Below, piece after piece: positions 1-9,382 of a DNA stretch of 64,000 nt. The first letter of the stretch is position 1. Each line of letters opens with the position of its first letter. Source of the stretch: Betaproteobacteria bacterium (GTDB lineage: Bacteria > Bdellovibrionota_B > Oligoflexia > Silvanigrellales > Silvanigrellaceae); contig VGHE01000001.1 in NCBI GenBank assembly GCA_016868315.1, positions 490,897 to 554,896 on the forward strand, given 5' to 3'. Position numbers and translations under genes: made by a program. Below the pieces are notes generated by a model, which saw only the letters and a list, made by a program, of their open reading frames with translations, ran no database searches and was not told the origin of the DNA.

Positions 1-129
1 TGGCTTTCGTCAAAACACGATAAAGGCATTTACTCGACCAATTCTCCTAACGCACCGTTTGGTCAGGATCCGCTCGAGTATTCTAATTTGAAGAAAAAGA
101 TTCAAAAGACATCAAAGAAAAAGAAGTGA
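1..129 (+). CDS. 3' end of an unknown CDS, truncated at the left edge
   Basis: The frame beginning at base 1 is open for 42 codons and stops with TGA at 127-129. The visible tail is hydrophilic and ends in a very lysine-rich stretch (KKKIQKTSKKKK). No domain can be recognised from so little. It ends 17 bases before the convergent end of the next gene, which fits a real gene terminus. It could also be chance read-through of a short open frame, so confidence is moderate. Confidence 0.45.
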   Translation, partial: WLSSKHDKGIYSTNSPNAPFGQDPLEYSNLKKKIQKTSKKKK

Positions 130-146
130 ACTGGCTTACATGGTGC

Positions 147-920
147 TCACGCACTCTCCGGTAGAACAGCAGAGCCCCCGGGCTCGGAGTCCGCTCCGGT
201 TTGGGGGCAAACTAGCAATTGATACTCCCACCTGATTGTCTCTCCATGAAAGGTCAGGCGCATGTCAGTCATGAGTTCGATTTGTGCGGTTGCATCTGAA
301 ATAAGTTGATTCTTGGACCAAACTGCTGAAATCCGAACTCCATCGGGCTGGCAATCCAAAGCGAAATAGACGTGAGTGTCGCACGACTGCGACAAATCCA
401 TGCTGGCATCCAAAAATTCAACAACATAACTGGTCAGTTCTTGATCGCCCCGGGTTGCTGAATACAGCGGATACGGAATCTGACTGCGTTCAATCTTCAG
501 TCTGGGGCGTGGCCTCATTTCAGATCGGCGCAGGCATGACTCGATTTTTTTGATGAGAGGATGCAACAGCTTTTCAGTGTCTTCACGAGATCGTGAAACG
601 CAAAGTTTGGGTGTCGCCTGTGTCGTGGGTGAGGGCAAATGCCGGCTCAACAGACAGTAGGAGCGGAATGCAGAAAGATGATAAATGCTGCCGTAGTTGA
701 AGACTCCAGACAATGGGAACGAGCGTTCGAAAGGGGTGCCATCGTGCCAGTGATTCTCGTGTCCCGTTCCAGAATCACTCGAACCTGATTCTTTTTTCTG
801 CTGCCCCTCACGGCTGAAAAAGAAGGCAACAACCAGCATGTAGCAGCTGACAGCAATGACGACCGTCGCTACGAAGCTGATCTCTGCAGAGATAATTTCA
901 TTTGAAAGAATGATGCTCAC
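147..920 (-). CDS. Membrane-anchored protein of unknown function
   Basis: A 257-residue protein with one strong N-terminal hydrophobic segment (about residues 14-36, ending AFFFSREGQQ). A polar, Ser/Gly-rich linker and a soluble domain of about 190 residues follow. The segment order suggests an inner-membrane anchor with a periplasmic or cytoplasmic domain. I recognise no family. The start is a GTG at 920, chosen because AGAGG lies five bases upstream on this strand and because it gives a complete membrane anchor. It is divergent from the next plus-strand unit across about 150 bases. Confidence 0.6.
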   Translation of the reverse strand: MSIILSNEIISAEISFVATVVIAVSCYMLVVAFFFSREGQQKKESGSSDSGTGHENHWHDGTPFERSFPLSGVFNYGSIYHLSAFRSYCLLSRHLPSPTTQATPKLCVSRSREDTEKLLHPLIKKIESCLRRSEMRPRPRLKIERSQIPYPLYSATRGDQELTSYVVEFLDASMDLSQSCDTHVYFALDCQPDGVRISAVWSKNQLISDATAQIELMTDMRLTFHGETIRWEYQLLVCPQTGADSEPGGSAVLPESA

Positions 921-1070
921 ACATGCCTCTTGCCTTCATTTCAAGTGTGCGTCAGACATAAGCAAACTCCCAAACGGTTTTTGCAGCCCTACGTCTGAAT
1001 TTTGTCGAGGTGCATATTCTGGTCGACGGCCTTGCGCTGGGTTAATCTCAAGGTCTGGAGGGTGAGAAAC

Positions 1071-1892
1071 GTGCCGCAGGCTTTGGACTCATTGCCGCCA
1101 CCCGCCGTAGAATGGCGTCGCGAGAGCGACGACGAACGTCGGGAGCGCCTGGAAAAGTCGGGGGTGCTCAACCCGCAGGTCAAACCTGCGCAGGGGAGCG
1201 GTACTCCTGCAGCTCCGGGTGCCTCGTCCTCTTGGTGGACTCCTGATAAATTTGTTGCTGATGCTCAGGAGCAAAAGAAAACATCGCAAAAATTTTACAC
1301 GCTCTGGTGCGGGGTTGACCTGGCGCGCTGGAATCCGGTGAAATCACCACGTGATACAAGAAACGTCGCCGATGGATCGTTCGGATTGAATTTTGAACTG
1401 ACTCATCCGCAATGGCGCGTTTTGAATGCGCAATTTGGCTTCGGCCCCAAGGCCGTTTTTTATCACGGCGGCCAGTATGCAAAACTCAATGAGCCTCCCT
1501 TCTCTGGGAGCGGATATGCGCGTTTTTCTTCCGGCGAACTTGGAATTCAAGCAAGCCTGACCCAGCGTGCCGATGAAACTCAAAGCGATTGGGTTGGTCT
1601 CTGGTCGTGGAGCTTTTATTATCTTCCTGTGCGTTTCATTGAGGCTGAGTCAACATCTTCAGTCAGCATGATTCCACGCTCAGATACTTATAGCCGCACG
1701 GCGTTGAGTCTGCCTGGAATCGGGTTGCAAACTGCACTTGGCTTCGACTGGAATTCGCTGCTTAAGGTGGACATGTTTGCTGGTATTCAAGGTGCATGGC
1801 CTTGGCAGCTCCGCTCACGTGTGGGTCTTCAGTTCTCGATGGCCTTGAGCCACGCTGCTCACTCAGCCTCTGCTGGGATGCCAACGCCATGA
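1071..1892 (+). CDS. Unknown protein with beta-barrel-like C-terminal part
   Basis: A protein of about 273 residues. The first 60 residues are charged and then Pro/Gly/Ser-rich. From about residue 80 there are alternating aromatic and polar strands (for example FGLNFELTH, VGLWSWSFYYLPVRF, RSRVGLQFSMAL) that resemble outer-membrane beta strands. No signal peptide is visible in this frame, and a stop at 996-998 prevents extension, so export is uncertain. GTG at 1071 is preferred because GGAGGG lies at 1057-1062; a TTG at 1002 is the other option. The stop overlaps the next start (ATGA, 1889-1892), so the two genes are probably translationally coupled. Confidence 0.5.
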   Translation: MPQALDSLPPPAVEWRRESDDERRERLEKSGVLNPQVKPAQGSGTPAAPGASSSWWTPDKFVADAQEQKKTSQKFYTLWCGVDLARWNPVKSPRDTRNVADGSFGLNFELTHPQWRVLNAQFGFGPKAVFYHGGQYAKLNEPPFSGSGYARFSSGELGIQASLTQRADETQSDWVGLWSWSFYYLPVRFIEAESTSSVSMIPRSDTYSRTALSLPGIGLQTALGFDWNSLLKVDMFAGIQGAWPWQLRSRVGLQFSMALSHAAHSASAGMPTP

Positions 1893-2644
1893 GTGCAGCT
1901 TTATTCTGCGGCTGGCTCCCGCTGACTTTGCTTTGTGTTTCGACCGTCTGTGTTACATGCACCAGCGTCGGAAAAAACGAACAAAAAGAAACTTTGGAAA
2001 GAATATTGAAGGTCGAGGAAGTGCCCAAGGCTGAGCCCACCGAGGCGCCGACTCCGGCAGTCACTGTTGCAGCGGCAACGCCCACGGCAACTCCGACTCC
2101 TGCTCCAACAATCGACTTGCCCGGGGGTGTCCGAGCCAAGCCAGCCCCCAACCTGCAGCAGCCTGCTCGTATGGATTTGCCACTGCCTCGCGGCGTGGTG
2201 CACGCGGATTTGTTTCATTTCATCAATGCGCATGCCGAGGTCATTGCAACCTACCAACCGCTGGCAGAAGAATGGAAACTGTATGCTCGCATGTTCACGC
2301 CTGAGAGCAACATTTCAGTCGATGAGATTGCAGCATTGCGAGCTCGGGTGCGGGAAAACTTGGCTCGTGCGCACTGGCTTTTTGCTTGGGGTGTCTTTCA
2401 AGCCTCTGGGCAGTTACTCACCCTGAATCAAAAGTACACACTGATGGTTGATCGCCAGCAGGATTTCATCGAACGCATGAATATTCTCGTTTTTTTGATG
2501 GGCGAAATGCAGGCCTCAGGCATGAAAACAAATCACCGCGCATTTCTGCGCGAGTTCTACAAATACGTCAACACGAAGCATTTCAAGCGCCCCATGCGCG
2601 ACCGCCCCGGCAAGCCGGTGGGACCACTGAATCCTATTCAATGA
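1889..2644 (+). CDS. Secreted or lipid-anchored protein of unknown function, Thr/Pro-rich linker
   Basis: About 251 residues. The N-terminus is a hydrophobic signal (LPLTLLCVSTVCVTCTS) whose second half resembles a lipobox without the usual small residues before the Cys. A linker rich in Ala, Thr and Pro ([12 protein letters not shown]) and a helical domain of about 150 residues follow. The ATG at 1889 overlaps the preceding stop and places the signal at the very N-terminus, so I prefer it over the longer frame from 1796. It converges on the aminomutase gene 63 bases downstream; no hairpin terminator is evident between them. Confidence 0.6.
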   Translation: MSAALFCGWLPLTLLCVSTVCVTCTSVGKNEQKETLERILKVEEVPKAEPTEAPTPAVTVAAATPTATPTPAPTIDLPGGVRAKPAPNLQQPARMDLPLPRGVVHADLFHFINAHAEVIATYQPLAEEWKLYARMFTPESNISVDEIAALRARVRENLARAHWLFAWGVFQASGQLLTLNQKYTLMVDRQQDFIERMNILVFLMGEMQASGMKTNHRAFLREFYKYVNTKHFKRPMRDRPGKPVGPLNPIQ

Positions 2645-2707
2645 TGCAAGCAAGCAGTGTCTGGAAGAAATGAAGACATTTGGGTTGGCAGCGCGTGCGA
2701 TTCAAGC

Positions 2708-3898
2708 TCAAAGTTCGGGAAGTGGTTGCCCAGTGGTGTAATCACCAAGCGGATTAACCTCACGCCACTGATTCTTTTTCAGATCGGTCATGACGACGCT
2801 GTCTCCGTCGCGCCCAACCAAATGGTTCGGTGAAAGCGGTACCTTTCCACTGGGTGTATCGAGCACGTATTGTGGAATAGCAAAACCCGTTGTGTTGCCT
2901 CTGAGACTACGCATGAGGTCGAGGCCTTTTTCGATGGGCACACGCATATGTGCGGTGCCTTCTACGGTTTGTGCCTGATATAAGTAGTACGGGCGCACGC
3001 GCATCCGTACTAAACCTTCAAAAAGTGCTTTGAGGCGCTCCGCGGTGTCGTTGATGCCCGCAAGCAGAACACTCTGGTTGCCTACGGGAATGCCGCGGCT
3101 CAGCAAGGTGTCTATTGCCGCTGATGCTTCGGGTGTGAGTTCTTCAGGGCAGTTAAAGTGAGTGTTGATCCAGAGCGGATGATAGCGTGCCAGCATGTCT
3201 GCAAGCTCTTCAGTAATCCGGTAAGGCAGAGTGACTGGAACGCGCGTGCCAATGCGGAGAATTTCCACATGTGGAATAGCACGCAGGCGCGAGAGCAGGT
3301 TTTCGAGAGTGCCATCTTGCGCAATGAGCGGATCACCACCGGTGATAAGCACATCGCGTATCGAAGGGTTCTTTGCGATGTAATCAATACCTTGATCAAC
3401 AATGCGTGGATTAAAATGCAATCCAACTTCTTCGTCTCTTCGTTTGCGGAAACAGTACCGGCAATAAACCGGACACAATTGTGCCACACAGAATGCGACT
3501 CGATCTTTGTAAACGTGAACGACTTCTTTCACAGGTGAGTTGCCGACTTCTTGAAGCGGGTCGGAAATGCCGATTCTGTCGACCGTCTCCTCAAGACGCG
3601 GGAGCGCTTGTAGGCGCACCGGGCAGAATTCGTTTTCAAGATCCATGAGCGCCAGATAATAAGGTGTGACGCCTGCCTCGAAGAGATCTTTCAGAGTGGA
3701 AAAAGCCTCTTGCTCGGACGCAGAGAGTTTGAGGATCCGTTGTGCTTCTTCGGCTGAAGTGACCTGATTTTTCATTTGCCAGCGCCAGTTGAGGAACTGC
3801 TCTTCTGTTGTGCCAAACAGCAATGCACCACGGGCAGTCACTGATTCTTTGCGCGTGGCTGTTTGCCTGTGGAGCGGCGTGAGCGAACGGAATGGCAT
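2708..3898 (-). CDS. kamA: KamA-family radical SAM lysine 2,3-aminomutase
   Basis: This 396-residue protein has the radical SAM cluster motif CPVYCRYC (Cys142, Cys146, Cys149) preceded by YKDRVAFCV. An N-terminal segment (FLNWRWQMKNQV) is typical of lysine 2,3-aminomutases. Near the C-terminus DTPSGKVPLSP resembles the segment that carries the PLP-binding lysine and a substrate aspartate, and RVRPYYLYQ is also conserved. Known family members convert lysine to beta-lysine using SAM, a 4Fe-4S cluster and PLP. The length favours KamA over the shorter EF-P modifying EpmB, but the substrate is not certain. No efp or epmA gene lies nearby. AAGGGGATGA upstream supports the ATG at 3898. Confidence 0.85.
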   Translation of the reverse strand: MPFRSLTPLHRQTATRKESVTARGALLFGTTEEQFLNWRWQMKNQVTSAEEAQRILKLSASEQEAFSTLKDLFEAGVTPYYLALMDLENEFCPVRLQALPRLEETVDRIGISDPLQEVGNSPVKEVVHVYKDRVAFCVAQLCPVYCRYCFRKRRDEEVGLHFNPRIVDQGIDYIAKNPSIRDVLITGGDPLIAQDGTLENLLSRLRAIPHVEILRIGTRVPVTLPYRITEELADMLARYHPLWINTHFNCPEELTPEASAAIDTLLSRGIPVGNQSVLLAGINDTAERLKALFEGLVRMRVRPYYLYQAQTVEGTAHMRVPIEKGLDLMRSLRGNTTGFAIPQYVLDTPSGKVPLSPNHLVGRDGDSVVMTDLKKNQWREVNPLGDYTTGQPLPEL

Positions 3899-3909
3899 GA
3901 TTCATCCCC

Positions 3910-3939
3910 TTGAAGACCAGGTCGTTGAGAGTCTATAAC
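3910..3939 (+). promoter_or_regulatory. Probable sigma-70-type promoter for the envelope operon
   Basis: TTGAAG at 3910-3915 and TATAAC at 3934-3939 are separated by 18 bases. The element sits between the divergent kamA start and the elbB start, about 85 bases ahead of elbB. It is the best promoter match upstream of the long plus-strand run. Assigned from consensus only. Confidence 0.5.
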
Positions 3940-4024
3940 TTGTGGACGCGGCTTGCGGAAGGGTGTTCCACGAGTCGGGCGGGGCTGTTCATCGGCTCTC
4001 AACAAGTTGCTCCAGGAGGCCGCT

Positions 4025-4747
4025 ATGTCCCTGAAATCATCGCACCACCCCGAATCGGGCACTGTGGCCGTCATTCTGGCAGGATGCGGAGCAAAGGATG
4101 GTTCTGAGATCACCGAGGCTGTCTCGCTGCTTGTTGCATTGAGCCAACAGGGCTTTCAGGTGCAATGTTTTGCTCCAGATAGAAGCACACATGATACCAT
4201 CAATCACTTGACCGGCGCCCCTCACCAGACGATGCGCAACCAGCTCGAGGAATCTGCTCGTATTGCGCGCGGACGCGTTCAACCGCTCTCGGAGCTCCGT
4301 GCACAAAGCTACGCTGCGGTCGTCATTGCGGGCGGATTCGGTGTGGTTAAGAATCTCTGCAATTATGCGGTGGCAGGCCGAGAGGCTCATCTTGAAGCAG
4401 ATGTACGCGCTTCACTTTTGCCGTTCGTAACCGCTCGCAAACCTTGCGCGGCATTGTGCATCGCACCCATGGTACTTGCACTCCTTTGTAAAGAAGCGGG
4501 CATTAAAGAAGCTGAGTTGACTCTCGGTAGTGGCGCAGCCCGGGACGCTGTAGCTGCGCTGGAATTCTGGGGTTCGCGACATGTGCCGACCCAACCGGGT
4601 CAGGCCTGCATTGATGCGAAAAATCATCTCGTGACAGCTCCTGCTTATATGTACGACGATGCTACTCCCGCAGATATTTTTGCCTCAGCAATAGCGCTTG
4701 TGGCGGGGCTATCAAAATTGATTGAGACCTCACATCGTGGCTCATGA
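4025..4747 (+). CDS. elbB: ElbB-like DJ-1/PfpI superfamily protein (glyoxalase III-like)
   Basis: A 240-residue member of the class I glutamine amidotransferase-like ES1/ElbB group. Visible features are the N-terminal VAVILAGCGAKDGSEITEA, the central VVIAGGFGVVKNL, and the nucleophile-elbow-like CAALCIAPMVLA around residue 145. E. coli ElbB is a little shorter (about 217 residues) and has weak glyoxalase activity; its cellular role is unclear. The ATG at 4025 is chosen because AGGAGG (4014-4019) lies five bases upstream, although the frame is open back to 3953. Its end overlaps the start region of the LolC/E gene, which makes it the first gene of the operon. Confidence 0.85.
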   Translation: MSLKSSHHPESGTVAVILAGCGAKDGSEITEAVSLLVALSQQGFQVQCFAPDRSTHDTINHLTGAPHQTMRNQLEESARIARGRVQPLSELRAQSYAAVVIAGGFGVVKNLCNYAVAGREAHLEADVRASLLPFVTARKPCAALCIAPMVLALLCKEAGIKEAELTLGSGAARDAVAALEFWGSRHVPTQPGQACIDAKNHLVTAPAYMYDDATPADIFASAIALVAGLSKLIETSHRGS

Positions 4748-6068
4748 TCCAACCCCCCTACGTCCTGGTCTGGCAGCGATACTTTTTCTTCTGAAAAGGT
4801 ATCTGTTTTCCTCTTGGACTGCCCGAAAAAGGAAATCTCAAGCTGCGTTTGGCGTTGCGCTTCCCGTTGTGGGAATTGCTGTGGGTGTTTGCGCATTCAC
4901 GGTGGTTCTGAGTGTGATGGGAGGATTCGTTCAAGGTCTCAAAAAGCGACTTCTTGGTGTTGAGCCACACATTGAAGTCGTTGTGCGCGAAGGATTTGGT
5001 CGAATCCCAGCGCAAGCAGAGCTGCTGCGCCGATTGCCACAACTTTCAAACCAAATTGTCTCCGTTTCTCCGTTCATCAAGAGCGACGTGATTGTTCAAT
5101 CGAGCCGTAAGCCCATGACTGCATTGCTTTGGGGAGTTGATACCCAGAACGCTGAAGAAGTTATGCGATTTAATTCTTATTTTTTAAATTCAGACTCGCG
5201 TTTCTCGGAGCTTGCAGAAGATGCTGAGGCTGAAACGTCTCTGCAAGACGAAAGCCAAGCGGGTGGAACCTTTCCAACTCTTTTTGCAGGCGAAAAGCTT
5301 CTTAATGTTCTCGACAGCTCTGTTGGCGATCGGCTCACATTGATTTCCACTCAGCCCGATGAAGGATTAGGAGGATTCGCTCCAACTCAGCAACCGGTTG
5401 TGGTCGCTGGTGCCTTTCACACAGGCTCTATGACCCACGATTCCAAAGTGATTTTTGCTCGACTCGAGCTGGTTCAGAAATTCATGGATGCCCCCGGAGA
5501 GTGGTCTGGGATTCAAGTGGCTTTGAGGGAGCCCCTGGAGGCGGAAACTGTCGCGCTCCAACTCAATGAAGCTCTGAAAGCTGATGGGCTGCGCGCTAAA
5601 CCTTGGACGGAATCCAATAAGGCACTGCTCAAAGCACTTCGACTTGAACGCTGGGGCATGTCTTTTGTTCTCTACATGGTCATTTTGGTTGGTTGTTTCA
5701 GCATCACAATTACGCTGGTTCTTGCAGTTCGACGCAAAGCTCGGGAAATGGCCATTCTGCGCTCTATCGGGTTGCGGCGCGTGGATCTTGGTTTGCTGTA
5801 TCTTCTCAAGGGTGGCATTATCGGCCTCGTTGGGGTTGTGTTGGGACTTGGATTCGGCCTTCTTTTGTTACAGGTTGTCTCGAAAATTCCGCTCTCAATC
5901 ATCGAGGATGCCTATCCTGGCCACGGTTTACCTGTGCTTGTTTCGTGGAGTGACGTCATCAGCGTGAGTCTGGGGAGTCTGTTGCTTTCGGTTGTTGCAG
6001 CGATATGGCCCGCGCTTGAAGTGATGCGGATCGATCCTGTGGAGACTCTTTCTGATCGTGCTGCCTGA
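4737..6068 (+). CDS. lolC: LolC/LolE-type lipoprotein-releasing ABC permease
   Basis: About 443 residues with the FtsX/MacB permease layout. There is one transmembrane segment near the N-terminus (VGIAVGVCAFTVVLSVMGGF), a periplasmic domain of about 220 residues, and three C-terminal membrane segments starting at MSFVLYMVILVGCF. The loop RKAREMAILRSIGLRR is the cytoplasmic coupling segment of this family. With LolD it would extract lipoproteins from the inner membrane and hand them to LolA. Only one permease gene is present, so a homodimer (LolF-like) is likely. Start uncertain: GTG at 4737 or TTG at 4722; both overlap elbB. No ATG is available near the N-terminus. Confidence 0.85.
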   Translation: MAHDPTPLRPGLAAILFLLKRYLFSSWTARKRKSQAAFGVALPVVGIAVGVCAFTVVLSVMGGFVQGLKKRLLGVEPHIEVVVREGFGRIPAQAELLRRLPQLSNQIVSVSPFIKSDVIVQSSRKPMTALLWGVDTQNAEEVMRFNSYFLNSDSRFSELAEDAEAETSLQDESQAGGTFPTLFAGEKLLNVLDSSVGDRLTLISTQPDEGLGGFAPTQQPVVVAGAFHTGSMTHDSKVIFARLELVQKFMDAPGEWSGIQVALREPLEAETVALQLNEALKADGLRAKPWTESNKALLKALRLERWGMSFVLYMVILVGCFSITITLVLAVRRKAREMAILRSIGLRRVDLGLLYLLKGGIIGLVGVVLGLGFGLLLLQVVSKIPLSIIEDAYPGHGLPVLVSWSDVISVSLGSLLLSVVAAIWPALEVMRIDPVETLSDRAA

Positions 6069-6096
6069 TTTGTTCGTCTGAGAGGTTTTTTAAAAA

Positions 6097-6864
6097 ATGC
6101 TGAACGCTTCCGAAAATGAAAAGTCTCCCACTGCGACTCTGTCCGGTCGGGTTGGCTCTCATGCTGATTTGGCCGTGGAAATTCGCGATCTACGCAAGGT
6201 CTACAATATGGGTGAGTTTTCCCTCGAGGCGTTGTGTGGCGTGAGCTTCACCATTCGCCGGGGCGAGGCTGTGGCGATTGTGGGTGAAAGTGGATCAGGT
6301 AAAAGCACTTTGCTGCATATTGTGGGTGCACTTGATTCGCCCACATCGGGTGATGTGAGGGTCGGCGGACTGAATCCATTTCAAGGAACCGATCACCAGG
6401 TCAGTCATTTTCGCAATCAACACGTCGGATTTGTTTTTCAGCACAACAATCTTTTGCCTGAATTCAATGCACTCGAGAATGTTGTGATGCCTGGTCTAAT
6501 TTCTGGGAAGAATGCGACACAAGTTTATCGCAGGGCTCAAGCGCTTTTGGAGCGTGTTGGTCTCGGCCAGAGGGTCGCACACTACCCCGGGCAACTCAGC
6601 GGCGGCGAGCAGCAACGGGTTGCCATCGCGCGCGCCCTAATCAATGAACCGGTTCTACTTCTGGCTGACGAGCCCTCAGGCAATCTGGATAGCCGAAATG
6701 CGGCCAACATCCATGCTCTATTTGCTGAATTGAATCGCGATTTGCACACCACCTTGGTGATCGTCACACACAATCAAGACTTCGCACACACCCTTCCACG
6801 CCGCATTGAGATGCGTGATGGGCGAATCGTTGCTGACTCTGCGGCTGCAATAAGCTCCCCGTAA
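6097..6864 (+). CDS. lolD: LolD-type lipoprotein-releasing ABC ATPase
   Basis: This 255-residue ATPase has Walker A GESGSGKST (residues 63-71), a Q-loop region FVFQHNNLLPEF, signature LSGGEQQRVAIARAL, Walker B LLLADEPSGNLD and the switch histidine in VIVTHN. This is the MacB/LolD subgroup. It lies 28 bases after the permease gene and would power it. The first 25 or so residues are an extra, poorly conserved extension; an internal start is possible but no better ATG is evident. Confidence 0.92.
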   Translation: MLNASENEKSPTATLSGRVGSHADLAVEIRDLRKVYNMGEFSLEALCGVSFTIRRGEAVAIVGESGSGKSTLLHIVGALDSPTSGDVRVGGLNPFQGTDHQVSHFRNQHVGFVFQHNNLLPEFNALENVVMPGLISGKNATQVYRRAQALLERVGLGQRVAHYPGQLSGGEQQRVAIARALINEPVLLLADEPSGNLDSRNAANIHALFAELNRDLHTTLVIVTHNQDFAHTLPRRIEMRDGRIVADSAAAISSP

Positions 6865-6932
6865 ATTTGCAAATTTTTCGATGATGGGAAATAGTCGCCC
6901 GGCGTGCCATCTCAGAGAAGGGTAAACGATCT

Positions 6933-9347
6933 ATGACCAAAAGGTTCTGGCGCACCAGGCCCACCTTACTTGTCCTGACGTGCATGACAGTTCTTTTTGC
7001 GGCTCTGCTGCTGCGTCGCCATGGAGCATTGGCATCAGAAGCTGAAGCTGCGCCAAAGGTTGTTGAAATCAAAGTTCAGGGCAATCGCGCAGTGCAATCC
7101 GAAGCTGTTCTTGGTCTGATGGAGACCAAGGTCGGCGGAGAACTCACACCTGAAGAAGTCAGCGACGATATCCGCAGTATTTTTAACAGCGGCTATTTCC
7201 GCGACGTCAGAGTCGATGCCCAGACTCGCCCCAACGGAGTTGCGCTGTTGGTTGTTGTCGATGAAAAACCGAGTGTGAAAGAAATTCGCTTCACTGGTTT
7301 CGATGCTATTTCGTCGTCGACCGTCTCGGAAAAGCTGTTGGTGAAAAAGTACACCATCCTTGATGAGCGTAAAATCACCTCAGACCTGCGCCTCATTGAG
7401 CAGCTTTATGTTGAAAAAGGCTATTATCTTGCGCGTGCATCTTACTCTGTGGAAGAGGTTGCTAACACGGAAGAGGTGGTGCTGACCTACCAGATCACCG
7501 AGAACAATCCTGTTTGGGTGTCGCACGTTAACTTTATCGGCAATGCGTTTTTCGGCGACACAGAGTTGAAAAGCAACATGGCTACGCGAGAGAAACGCTG
7601 GTCTTCTTGGCTCACCAATAGCGGTGCTTTCAAGGATGAATTCGTAAACCGCGACAAAGAATTTCTTGCGTATATCTACCGGGACAACGGTTATGCAGAA
7701 GCTAATGTTTCATCTCCTCAATCGCGGCTCGATTCTGGTCGGCAGACGGTTGATGTGAGCTTCAATATTGACGAGGGTGAGCGGTTTCGGGTTGGTTCGG
7801 TCACAATTACAGGTGACCTCCTGCTCAACGAGAAGGGCGAAAAAATTTACAGCGAGGCTGACCTTCTCGAAAAATTGAACATGAAAACAGGCAAGTGGTT
7901 CCGTATATCTCAGTTCCAAAATGACATGCGGATGATCACCGACCTCTATGGAGATCACGGTTTCGCTTTCGTCGATGTACTGCCAAAAACCCGCGCCGAC
8001 TCAAAAGAAAAGAAAATCGACATCGAGTTCGCCATCACAAAAGGCGAGAAGGTTTACTTCCGGAACATTGTTGTTGAGGGCAATGCGAAAACCAGAGACA
8101 ATGTGATTCGCCGCAACATCAAGGTTGCCGAAGGTGAGCTCTTTCATGCAACTCGCTTGGAGAAGAGCAAGGCTGCCATTGAGCGTCTCGGTTATTTCCA
8201 GGAAGTGCAGATCACACGCGAGCCCGATGTGCGCAACAAACGCATGGATTTGAGGGTTAAAGTCAAAGAAAAATCCACAGGAACCCTGAGTGCATCTTTT
8301 GGTGCATCGCCATCCTCTGACACCCGTTCAATCAACTTCTTTGCACAAGGCTCATATTCAGAAGCCAACCTGCTTGGTAAGGGTTGGAACGCAGGTTTGT
8401 CTGCGAATTATTCGCCTACGGGAAGTTACAGTCTCAATATTAACCTCACCGAGCCGAGCTGGAACGACGGCCCCTGGAGTGTGACTGGCTTTGCCAGCTT
8501 CGAATATGAGCTCTCTCGCCCGATTGCATTTGAGTCCGAGCGTTTCTCAAAAACTGTGCGTGGTGGTCTGAATGTTGGACGTGAGATCATCGAGGATCTA
8601 CGCGTCAGTGGTGGTTACTCACTCGAGCGAGTCACCCGCAACAACGTTACCCCCATTGGTCGGCTGTTTACCAAGCAGGGAACAACCGAGAAGTTAAGTC
8701 AATCAGTCAGCTTCGATAAAACCGACAATTACCTCATGCCCACAAGTGGTTTTTCGCTTTCAGCGACCAACTCGGTCGCAATCAAAGGGCTCGCGGGTAC
8801 CAACCAGTTCGGCCTCGCAGAGCTTGCGGTCAACTATTATGTGCCACTGTTCATTGGGGAAGACTTCAAAACCAATTTCCGGTTTGTCGTGGAACCGACC
8901 TTGGTTTACCCAATTCAGGGCAGCCCGATTCCTTATTGGGAGCGTCTCAATTTGGGAACGCTCTACAACATGAAAGCCTATTATCAGGAAGAGAAGGTCA
9001 TTGGGCCACGCATTGAAGTGGTCAACGGCCCTTTTGCCCAATCGGTCGATCGTATTGTTGTGGGCGGCAATCGTCGCCTTTACGGTGCGGGTGAGTACTT
9101 TATTCCCCTCATTCCAGAGGCCAACCTCAGGCTCGTGAGTTTCTGGGAATCGGGTACCGTTCTCGACGATAACGAGTCACTTTCAATGGAAAAGTTCAAG
9201 CATGACTTGGGTTTTGGTCTGCGGTGGCAGACTCCGATTGCCCCCTTCCGTTTTGAGTGGGCTTGGCCGCTCGAGAAGGGTCGTCTCGGCGAGCAGGAGT
9301 TCATCTTTTCCGTGGGTAATGATAATGTCTCGAGCTTGACCCGTTGA
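6933..9347 (+). CDS. bamA: Outer-membrane protein assembly factor BamA
   Basis: At 804 residues it has the usual BamA length. After a signal-like N-terminus (about residues 1-36) come five POTRA-like segments (for example KVVEIKVQGNRAVQ and YFRNIVVEGNAKTRDNVI). From about residue 430 a C-terminal 16-strand barrel begins, ending with GFGLRWQTPIAPFRFEWAWPL and a terminal strand FIFSVGND. BamA folds and inserts outer-membrane beta-barrels. The order bamA-skp-lpxD-fabZ-lpxA is a classic arrangement in Gram-negatives. GAAGGG precedes the ATG. The C-terminal residues (SSLTR) extend past the usual terminal aromatic. Confidence 0.95.
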   Translation: MTKRFWRTRPTLLVLTCMTVLFAALLLRRHGALASEAEAAPKVVEIKVQGNRAVQSEAVLGLMETKVGGELTPEEVSDDIRSIFNSGYFRDVRVDAQTRPNGVALLVVVDEKPSVKEIRFTGFDAISSSTVSEKLLVKKYTILDERKITSDLRLIEQLYVEKGYYLARASYSVEEVANTEEVVLTYQITENNPVWVSHVNFIGNAFFGDTELKSNMATREKRWSSWLTNSGAFKDEFVNRDKEFLAYIYRDNGYAEANVSSPQSRLDSGRQTVDVSFNIDEGERFRVGSVTITGDLLLNEKGEKIYSEADLLEKLNMKTGKWFRISQFQNDMRMITDLYGDHGFAFVDVLPKTRADSKEKKIDIEFAITKGEKVYFRNIVVEGNAKTRDNVIRRNIKVAEGELFHATRLEKSKAAIERLGYFQEVQITREPDVRNKRMDLRVKVKEKSTGTLSASFGASPSSDTRSINFFAQGSYSEANLLGKGWNAGLSANYSPTGSYSLNINLTEPSWNDGPWSVTGFASFEYELSRPIAFESERFSKTVRGGLNVGREIIEDLRVSGGYSLERVTRNNVTPIGRLFTKQGTTEKLSQSVSFDKTDNYLMPTSGFSLSATNSVAIKGLAGTNQFGLAELAVNYYVPLFIGEDFKTNFRFVVEPTLVYPIQGSPIPYWERLNLGTLYNMKAYYQEEKVIGPRIEVVNGPFAQSVDRIVVGGNRRLYGAGEYFIPLIPEANLRLVSFWESGTVLDDNESLSMEKFKHDLGFGLRWQTPIAPFRFEWAWPLEKGRLGEQEFIFSVGNDNVSSLTR

Positions 9348-9382
9348 TTTTTATAGAGTGACCCGGATTTATGGAGGTTTTC

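Noticed and set aside
2708-3898. EF-P lysyl aminomutase EpmB
   Set aside because: The protein is longer than EpmB and carries KamA-like N- and C-terminal segments; no efp or epmA lies nearby.
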